Assembly: GCA_951217055.1 (NCBI GenBank)
Contig: OX578281.1
Span: forward strand, 27,762,101-27,826,100
Direction of reading: 5' to 3'
Length of the DNA stretch: 64,000 bases
Source: Gerris lacustris
Taxonomy: Eukaryota; Arthropoda; Insecta; Hemiptera; Gerridae
Shown here: positions 57,386 through 64,000 of the stretch, piece after piece
Numbering within the stretch: the first letter of the stretch is position 1
Layout of the letters: each line of letters begins with the position of its first letter
Notes under the pieces: model-generated
Seen by the model: the letters and a program-made list of their open reading frames with translations, nothing else
What the model was told of the DNA's origin: nothing
The model's database searches: none
Program-made: the position numbers and the translations under genes

Positions 57386-58084
57386 ATGTTTATTAAGGCT
57401 CTACCGCTCTTTGAGGTTAGAAAAATCATTAAATTGAAAATTTTATTGGTTCTAAGCAAGATATCAAAAATCTAATCACAGGCTTCATTCCTAATTTTAA
57501 TTCTGTACAATTTGAGCCCTATTGCAACTTCCTATGATAAATAGTACAGGCGCCATTTCAATACAACGATAAAACTAGTTTAAAACTACTTGGCATAGTG
57601 TGGACGCGCCTTAAGACTCACTACCTCCTAACATTTTGGTTTTAATTAACACTTTTCATCATTTCGGTAGGCTTTCTTCCTTTATTAATCCTCCTTTCTG
57701 TAATTAGCTAATTTTGTTTCTTATTTGTATGATGCTTTATTTATTTTTTCTTAACTATTATTTGGTGGTTAACTATTTATTTGGTTTAAAAGTGGTTTTT
57801 AAAAAATGTCTGCGTCTGTGCAGACGCGTTGAGCCTAAACTACAGGACCGATTTTATTTTTGTAATTTGGCTCACATGTTCATAACAATCATAATCCAAG
57901 TCTGTAATAAAAATTGCAAAATCGAGAAATTAAGTTTTGCTAGAAATTAACTCTTGAAAACGGTTCCGTAAATTTTGATGTTTCAAATAAATCAATTAAA
58001 TGTGATACAGGATACAGTATCAATATGAGAAAGTTTATTTTTCAATTTATCGGACCGATTTTATATTATTATTGGTGTCATTAT
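57386..58084. other. Sequence between the two direct repeats
   Basis: Contains a segment near 57815-57885 (AACTACAGGACCGATTTTAT) similar to 38325-38400 in gene A intron 3. No gene. Confidence 0.4.
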
Positions 58085-58420
58085 TATTTTATGATGACAA
58101 GGTTTTTTACCGTCTTATTTAAGTTCGTATAACTATGTTGAAACAAAGAATTCAGTTTTTTAAAAAAAATAATGAACAATTAAATAAAAATCATTATATC
58201 GAAGTTTCATGTAATGACCTCAATTAACTTAATCCCTTAATTAAAGAATAGTACTTTATATATTACACTGTAATTAAAATATCAATAATTTTAATAGTTC
58301 GAATTGTAATTATACTTGCGTTAGCGTTAGTTTAAATTATTAGACATTTAAAGCTTTTAATTGTTAGATAATCTAATTGAAGTGGTAAAGCTTTTCGGAT
58401 TAAATATTTTTGTATTATCT
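58085..58420 (+). repeat. Diverged direct repeat, copy 2
   Basis: Partner of 57045-57385, about 1.04 kb apart. An old segmental duplication or two copies of one element. Confidence 0.65.
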
Positions 58421-58849
58421 CAAATTATACATAGTTTTTTTTTTTTTTTTTTATATCCTCTTTGGCCAATTACTTAAATAGGCACACCTGTTCAGGCTAA
58501 CTTTACTTTTGACCAGGGACTTGATTTTTGTGGTTTTATAAGGTAACTGCAGGAGAATAGGTGAACCACTTGTTCAAATCTACTAAGTAAACCATTCAGG
58601 TCCTTTTTACTATTACTACTCCCATCAGAGGCTCCCACAAGCTATATTAGCTTGTGTTACCCAAGCGAATTCGATATCATTCATAACTCATAACCAAAGA
58701 ATTCCATTTGATAAGAAGTGACCAGTATTACTCAACCCCTGTTACAGTTTGAAGTCGAGCATTTAAAAATCTTAAAAACCCTTTCACAAACTTATAAAAC
58801 CTACTACTAACTTCTAAAATTTGGGGTTGACGATAATGTTTTAGAGATG

Positions 58850-59190
58850 GGCCTCGATAGCGCTTATAAGAGAGTAGTTGACTCTTCTATATATTAAGTT
58901 AAACAGCATCGGAAGAGGTCTCAACTTGAATGGTGACCATCTGGGTTTCGTTCCCAGATCGGGCCTCCCACCCGGTGTTTATCCAGCAAAACGTTTTGTA
59001 AAACTGGTTTAATGTTTCGTGTGGCTGGTATTCATTGTTTTAACATTTTATTATTCATTGCTGTGAGCAGTTGTAAAAAAACTGTTTATGGGCTGCTCTC
59101 ACTGAAAAAGTCTACGTGTGACTGCCAACTATGTACGACTGAATTATTAGAATTCATTTTTCGGTGTCCATGATTCTAAACGTAAGTTGC
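58850..59190 (+). mobile_element. tRNA-derived SINE copy
   Basis: AGTTAAACAGCATCGGAAGA, TTGAATGGTGACC and the B-box-like CTGGGTTTCGTTCCCAG, then a conserved body ending near 59190. Same family as 1088 and 48470. Confidence 0.65.
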
Positions 59191-59589
59191 TGACAACGCT
59201 AGACTGACTTTTCCACTGAAGTGAGGGTTTGAATAATAACTTAAAATTTGAATAATTGAACAATAAATCTATTGACTTTTAAATTCTAATCCGAACGCAT
59301 CAACAGACAATAAGCTTCCAAAAATACGAAAAGATTTTAAGGATTGTTCATGGGGGCCTTAAGGAATATGATGTAAACGATAGTTTGTTAGAAGATCCGA
59401 CATAACTTTTGTTCATAACGCTTACTTTTTCCATACGTGGGGTATGCTAACATAGGGACTCGTCTTATGAATATCCTGAGGACCAAGTCGTGCTAATTGG
59501 GAATAAGAAAGGAAAATACAAATAAATTCTAATCGTTTATATTAAGTGCAATATAATTCAGTTGTTTGACGATATCCTTGATTAGTAGT

Positions 59590-59760
59590 TTAGCTGACAG
59601 CAATACCGCTGACACTATTGATCCATTTCAGGTAGTAGGCTACGTTTGTGAAAACAACTGGGTTGGTATTTGAACAGTTTCCTACCCCCCAGGACACTGC
59701 GCCGATAGCTACTGGCAATCCATCAGTACCGTTCAGTGTAAGAGGACCACCACTGTCTCC
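59590..59760 (-). CDS. Gene C: last exon of a third S1A serine protease
   Basis: 171 bp, TAA at 59590-59592, acceptor TTGCAG. It encodes [14 protein letters not shown] through SWGVGNC to SVSGIAVS, close to genes A and B. The next exon upstream would be expected within about 1 kb but is absent, and a copia element starts at 60682. The remaining exons, if present, lie beyond the window. Confidence 0.9.
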   Translation of the reverse strand, partial: GDSGGPLTLNGTDGLPVAIGAVSWGVGNCSNTNPVVFTNVAYYLKWINSVSGIAVS

Positions 59761-60681
59761 CTGCAACAATATAAACATTACATTAGCCCAGTAAGCTTAG
59801 TGTGACCGGAACAGAAGGGTTAAAATGTGAACTTTGATTTTATAAGGCTATTACCGTGTAAATAAAGGTTCATTCTATGTGCTCTTTTCATATCGTATTG
59901 CTATAAATTCAATTATGTTGTTTTTCAAAAATCTAAAAAATGGATCGTATAGATAAATAGTAATAACCATGATAATTGTAAGTGAACTATAATAATTTGT
60001 ATACTTTACTAATTATTGATTCATGGTATTAGAAAGATATCCGATATAAATATAACCGTGATGAAGACTAAGATGACAATGAATGGATGGAACCAAATAA
60101 CCTCAGTCGATGCCAACTTCAAGCTAAACCTGAAGTTACAGAAGGTAACGGTGAAACTATAGTAAATGAGCCAATTATACTCTTTTTACAATTAGTATTA
60201 AATTTGAAACTCAGATTGGCCCTATAAGAGGAAAAAAATAAAGCCACTAGGCCAATGACATTTTTATTTGCCTAGTTGGGCCGACCTTTTCGAATTCAAA
60301 ATCCAGTACTCTCATTAGCTCTCCTCAACATTTCCACGATTTTCCCGCGCTGTAAAAGTTAATTCTAATGTAAAAAGAGTATAGTGACTGAATTAATGAT
60401 ACAATTGGTCACATTATCTCCATCGACGTCATTAGATTATGTTCAGCAGTCACCAACCAACTACGAGCACAAACCAACAGATTCAAAAGTTATAGTTGGG
60501 AAGTTTTCGGCACCCCTACTTGAAATGATAGAAAATTTCTAACAACAAGTAAAAACATTTCCTTAACACTTGTACATTGATAATTTGTTTTCCTCGTTCA
60601 TGCTTTTGTATATTATCTGCCCAAAAATAGTCATCAACAAAATTCTTAATATTAGTAGTTTCCTAATAGTTTGAGAAGATG
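59761..60681 (-). other. Gene C intron remnant
   Basis: No exon, no clear repeat. A CTGAAGTTACAGAAGGTAACGG word near 60130 recalls the R550 start. Confidence 0.4.
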
Positions 60682-61264
60682 TGTTGGCAGATTATGTAAA
60701 TCGGTTACATGATATAAAACTGTATAAAATGCGACATCAGTTCTATACTGACTATTTTGCGATATATTATACACGTATATTTATTCAATGTTTGGTAATA
60801 AATATTATATATTTTTTACTACGTTTTTATTAGCTTGCTCTCTTGTTTGTTTGTCCGGTACAAATCTGGCAATCGATTTCAAACTAACTTCCCGAATAGC
60901 TATACATTTGAAACTTTTAGCATAGCTCAGAACACGATAACAATGCATTATTTTAATACTTTTAGCCATCTTTTAGCAGAATTTAATTGGATTTCAGTAA
61001 ATTTTTCTGTACGGAAAGTTAGTTCGGAAAAAATCCACAAGTTATTTTATTTGTTTTTGTTGAAGAGAAAATGAACTTGCATATATATATAAACATAAAT
61101 ATATATATATTCTTACTGTGCATATTTTGATATGACAGTATAGATGACTTTGTTAATTTGATTTGTATTTTTGTCAAATCACTTTCTGTTTTAATCTTGA
61201 TGTTACATTTGTATTGAAAATATATTTAGTGCTTTCTTTCCTCCACTGAAATCTTGTTTCATCA
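60682..61264 (+). repeat. Probable copia 5' LTR
   Basis: Starts TGTTGGCAGATTATG and ends CATCA directly before the primer site, about 583 bp. TATA-like GTATAAAATGCG near 60731. The start is inferred, because the second LTR is outside the window. Confidence 0.6.
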
Positions 61265-61280
61265 GGTCATGGGCCCAGTG
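61265..61280 (+). promoter_or_regulatory. Primer-binding site, initiator tRNA-Met half
   Basis: GGTCATGGGCCCAGTG is complementary, with few mismatches, to the anticodon-stem region of initiator methionine tRNA (CTGGGCCCATAACC). This is the half-tRNA priming known for copia elements. Confidence 0.75.
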
Positions 61281-61425
61281 TGATCAAGGAAGAAGAAATA
61301 AGTCGCCAAATTTTATCTCTTTTCAAAATTTCTTTTTTTTTTATAAGTTTTTTTTTTGAAGCTGTCAATTTATTTTTTTTTAAGAAAAAAAAGAAAAAGA
61401 AAAAAGAAAATACGTCTTGGAAATA

Positions 61426-64000
61426 ATGGAGCCAAAAGTGATTAACATTGAAAAACTAGAAGGCCAAAGTAATTGGTTAGACTGGAAGTTTCAGGTGAAG
61501 ATCCAACTTCAGGCATATGGTCTAATGCCAGCAGTAAGTGGAACTTTAGAAGCGCCAGCCTCACCCCAAGCTACAAGTAGTGCGGCAGAGATTGCAGACT
61601 ATAACGCAAGACTTGTGGCTTATAATAAAATAGAATTTATGGCTCAGAACATTATTGTGACAAGTGTAACATCGAAAGTGAGACAGCTGATTAACATGAC
61701 CACCTCGGCTAAAGAAATGTGGGAAAAGCTGAACGGGATTTTTGAGCAGCGGACTGAACAAAGGCAGGACAGGTTGTTCAATTTGTTCTTCGGCATCAAG
61801 GAAAAGGATCCAACTGAAAATGTAGCAACTCACATAGCCAAGTTAGAAAAACTGTGGACTGAGCTTCTCGACGAAACATGGAAGGAAGACAAGGTAAAAC
61901 TTCCAGAGTCCTTGTTTCTCAACCGTGTCCTCAATACGTTACCATCAGAATATTTAGAATTTACAAATGCATGGGAGTCCGTACCGAAGAAGGACAGAAC
62001 AGTCAGTATGCTAAGAGAGCGACTGTGTACGGTTGAACAGAGGTTATCGGAGAAGAACTGCAGCTCAAGCATGCAAGGTCTCGTTGCATCGCAGAGAAAT
62101 GAGAACGTCAAATTCTTCAAGAAATCCTCGAACAAGCGTCCAGATCAGACGAAACAGATGACACCTGATAAGAAGAACATAACCTGCTTCCAGTGTAACC
62201 AGGTTGGGCACTACAAAAACCAATGTCCTAGGAAAGGTAACCAGAGTAGGAAGTCGGGGGAAACTTCAGGCTATATCGGGATGTCTGTTAGTCAGGTAGA
62301 TATTACTGAAGGGTGGATAGCAGATTCTGGTGCTACTCAGCACATTACAAATAGGAGAGAATGGTTCTCTTCCTGGGAGGCTTTTGTAATACCTAGGGAC
62401 GTATTTATCGGGAATGGACAGAAAATGTCAGCTTTAGGGCAGGGGAACATTAATGTTCAGTTTGATGTTGGTAAGAAAAATGTTATCACCGGCTATTTAG
62501 AGAATGTTTGGTATGTGCCAGAGGCTAGTCATAATTTGTTCTCTATATTGTCCTCTTTAGATAAAGGAATGATAGCTGGTATGAATTCTAGAATTTGCAC
62601 GCTGAAGCAAGGAGCACAACTCAAGGCTGTAGCAGAGAGGAGAGGTGGACTTTATTATATGAAGTTAAAAGTCCTGGTACCTCAGGTCGCTGCTATAGTT
62701 AAAAACAGCGACACTCTGCAGATATGGCATGAGCGACTCTCCCACCAGAATAAGAGGTATATTAGATCCTACCTTAAAAATCAGGGCATTACGGTACACG
62801 GAGATGAAAAAGAAATCTGTGAGGCTTGCGTTTATGGCAAGCATCATAGACTTAGTTTTCGCGCTCGTAAAGATCAAAACAGGGGTCTTGAACCAGGGGA
62901 TATAATTCATGGGGATGTATGTGGACCTATGCCTGTTAGATCTTTAGGGGGAGCGAGGTATTTTGTTTGTTTTAAGGACGATTTTTCTAAATTTAGACAG
63001 GTTTATTTTTTAAAAGAAAAGTCTGAAGTTTCAACAAAATTAAAAGATTTTCTGTGTAAGGCTAAGGTTTTAGGTCATACGATAAAGGAGTTTTTAACAG
63101 ATGGAGGGCGTGAATTTGATTGCTCTCAAGTTAAAAACTTAGCATCGATGACAGGGTTAAATCACAGGATTGTCATGCCATATTGTCCCGAACAGAATGG
63201 AGCGGCTGAAAGGGAAAATAGAACCCTTGTTGAGGCTGCTAGAACCATGATCCATGCCAAAAACCTTCCCGAGTTTCTGTGGGCAGAAGCTGTAAATACA
63301 GCTTCCTATATTTTAAATAGGTCAGCACCAACACCTGTTGCTGGAAAAACACCTATAGAACTGTGGACAGGAAAGGCGGAAAGCTTGGATCATGTTAAAA
63401 TTTTTGGGACAGAGTGCTATGTGCATGTAGTGAGTCAAAATCGCAGGAAATGGGATAGAAAAGCCGTAAAGGGAGTCCTGGTAGGTTACTGTGGTTATGA
63501 CGGTTATAGGGTTTGGGTGCAAGATAAGAGAAGTGTTGTTTCTAGTAAACATGTCACATTTAGGGCCGAGAAGGCAGTAGAAACGGTAACACTAAAAGAT
63601 CAGGTTAGGGATCAGAGTGAACCAGAAATATTAGGTTCAGTTGTCACAATTCCAGTAGGGGAGGGTAGTGAAATTCACAATCTAGCAGTGTCTGAGGCAA
63701 GGGGGAGAGAAGTTAGAGTTTCAGATGTTACCTCTGACACTTTAGGTTCCACAACTCCAGCACCAGCTAGGGGGAGGCAAAGTGTGAGCGCTAAAGTGAG
63801 AGATTCAGACTTAACATTACACCCCTTAGGTTCCTCAACTCCAGCTCCAGATAGGGGGAGGCAAAGTGTAGACACTATAGAGAGTTCTGTCCAGACATCA
63901 GATGATGGGACAGACGAATCAGAAATCTCTCACTACTCACCTCCGCGCCTCAGGGATAGACAGAAATTAAAGAGGCCAGATTTTTACGGAATTGCTAATG
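61426..64000 (+). CDS. Copia gag-pol polyprotein, N-terminal 858 codons
   Basis: Open from ATG 61426 to the window end without a stop. Gag occupies about residues 1-250 (LEGQSNWLDWKFQ start). One CCHC knuckle follows at 254 (CFQCNQVGHYKNQC). The aspartic protease has Asp300 in DSGAT. The pre-integrase zinc domain shows HERLSHQ and CEACVYGKH. The integrase core has Asp497 (HGDVCGPM), Asp559 (LTDGGREF) and Glu595 (NGAAERENR), with 35 residues between the last two. After the core lies a linker with two diverged copies of a LGSxTPAPxRGRQSV unit. All motifs are intact, so the copy may be recent. Its tail (reverse transcriptase) lies outside. Confidence 0.95.
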   Translation, partial: MEPKVINIEKLEGQSNWLDWKFQVKIQLQAYGLMPAVSGTLEAPASPQATSSAAEIADYNARLVAYNKIEFMAQNIIVTSVTSKVRQLINMTTSAKEMWEKLNGIFEQRTEQRQDRLFNLFFGIKEKDPTENVATHIAKLEKLWTELLDETWKEDKVKLPESLFLNRVLNTLPSEYLEFTNAWESVPKKDRTVSMLRERLCTVEQRLSEKNCSSSMQGLVASQRNENVKFFKKSSNKRPDQTKQMTPDKKNITCFQCNQVGHYKNQCPRKGNQSRKSGETSGYIGMSVSQVDITEGWIADSGATQHITNRREWFSSWEAFVIPRDVFIGNGQKMSALGQGNINVQFDVGKKNVITGYLENVWYVPEASHNLFSILSSLDKGMIAGMNSRICTLKQGAQLKAVAERRGGLYYMKLKVLVPQVAAIVKNSDTLQIWHERLSHQNKRYIRSYLKNQGITVHGDEKEICEACVYGKHHRLSFRARKDQNRGLEPGDIIHGDVCGPMPVRSLGGARYFVCFKDDFSKFRQVYFLKEKSEVSTKLKDFLCKAKVLGHTIKEFLTDGGREFDCSQVKNLASMTGLNHRIVMPYCPEQNGAAERENRTLVEAARTMIHAKNLPEFLWAEAVNTASYILNRSAPTPVAGKTPIELWTGKAESLDHVKIFGTECYVHVVSQNRRKWDRKAVKGVLVGYCGYDGYRVWVQDKRSVVSSKHVTFRAEKAVETVTLKDQVRDQSEPEILGSVVTIPVGEGSEIHNLAVSEARGREVRVSDVTSDTLGSTTPAPARGRQSVSAKVRDSDLTLHPLGSSTPAPDRGRQSVDTIESSVQTSDDGTDESEISHYSPPRLRDRQKLKRPDFYGIAN

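Larger units (their letters stand above)
60682..64000 (+). mobile_element. Copia-type LTR retrotransposon, 5' part
   Basis: Probable 5' LTR, half-tRNA primer site and an uninterrupted gag-protease-integrase frame. It continues past the window, so reverse transcriptase, RNase H and the 3' LTR are not visible. Confidence 0.85.

Noticed and set aside
59761..60681. Exon 7 of gene C upstream of its last exon.
   Set aside because: I looked on the minus strand for the EQGIHQ..GPCH segment and its donor and found no trace before the copia LTR.

Overview
The window is eukaryotic nuclear DNA, almost certainly from an arthropod and probably an insect with a large, transposon-rich, AT-rich genome. The evidence is short exons with GT..AG introns, insect-type S1A serine proteases, I-type, RTE-like, Penelope-like, gypsy and copia retroelements, tRNA-derived SINEs, hAT-like elements with 8-bp target duplications, and long (AT)n tracts. 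The order cannot be fixed from the sequence.

Host genes: three tandem paralogues of a secreted S1A serine protease lie on the minus strand. Gene A (coding span 62-43408) and gene B (46987-53128) can each be followed exon by exon with identical intron positions and phases, giving precursors of 273 and 274 residues. Each also has a likely untranslated first exon behind a TATA box (44778-44786 and 54756-54762). Only the last exon of gene C is visible (59590-59760). Residue 189 is Gly and 226 is Val in genes A and B, so trypsin specificity is not expected. Gene B lies within about 8 kb. Gene A is stretched to 44 kb, mainly because intron 4 is 33.4 kb long instead of the 0.9 kb seen in B.

Gene A intron 4 (3960-37386) is a nest of transposons. 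From the left it holds a Penelope-like end fragment, a gypsy integrase remnant, the 5' half of an I-group LINE (about 6240-8892), a 24.1-kb insertion (8893-32998), the 3' half of the same LINE (33001 to about 35935) and a Penelope-like remnant. The 24.1-kb insertion has inverted termini of about 0.83 kb, a 3-bp CAT target duplication, and no transposase that I can see. It contains four complete and one truncated macrosatellite unit built from its own terminal repeat plus (CCACAA)n-type arrays, a 4.4-kb young LTR element, blocks of 11- to 16-bp and AGGTCCT satellites, a roughly 5-kb palindrome centred near 27118, and an RTE-like fragment inside its right terminal repeat.

Region 37-64 kb carries the remaining exons of A, all of B and the last exon of C. 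Their introns hold an unnamed dispersed repeat of about 550 bp (called R550 here, at least twelve copies), SINEs, MITEs, two hAT-like elements, microsatellites and, at the right edge, a copia element (60682 to beyond 64000) whose gag-integrase frame is open to the window end.

The strongest candidate for something undescribed is the 24.1-kb element: a non-coding inverted-repeat transposon that appears to have turned its own terminal repeat into a macrosatellite and gained a multi-kilobase palindrome. Assembly error in such repetitive DNA must be excluded first.
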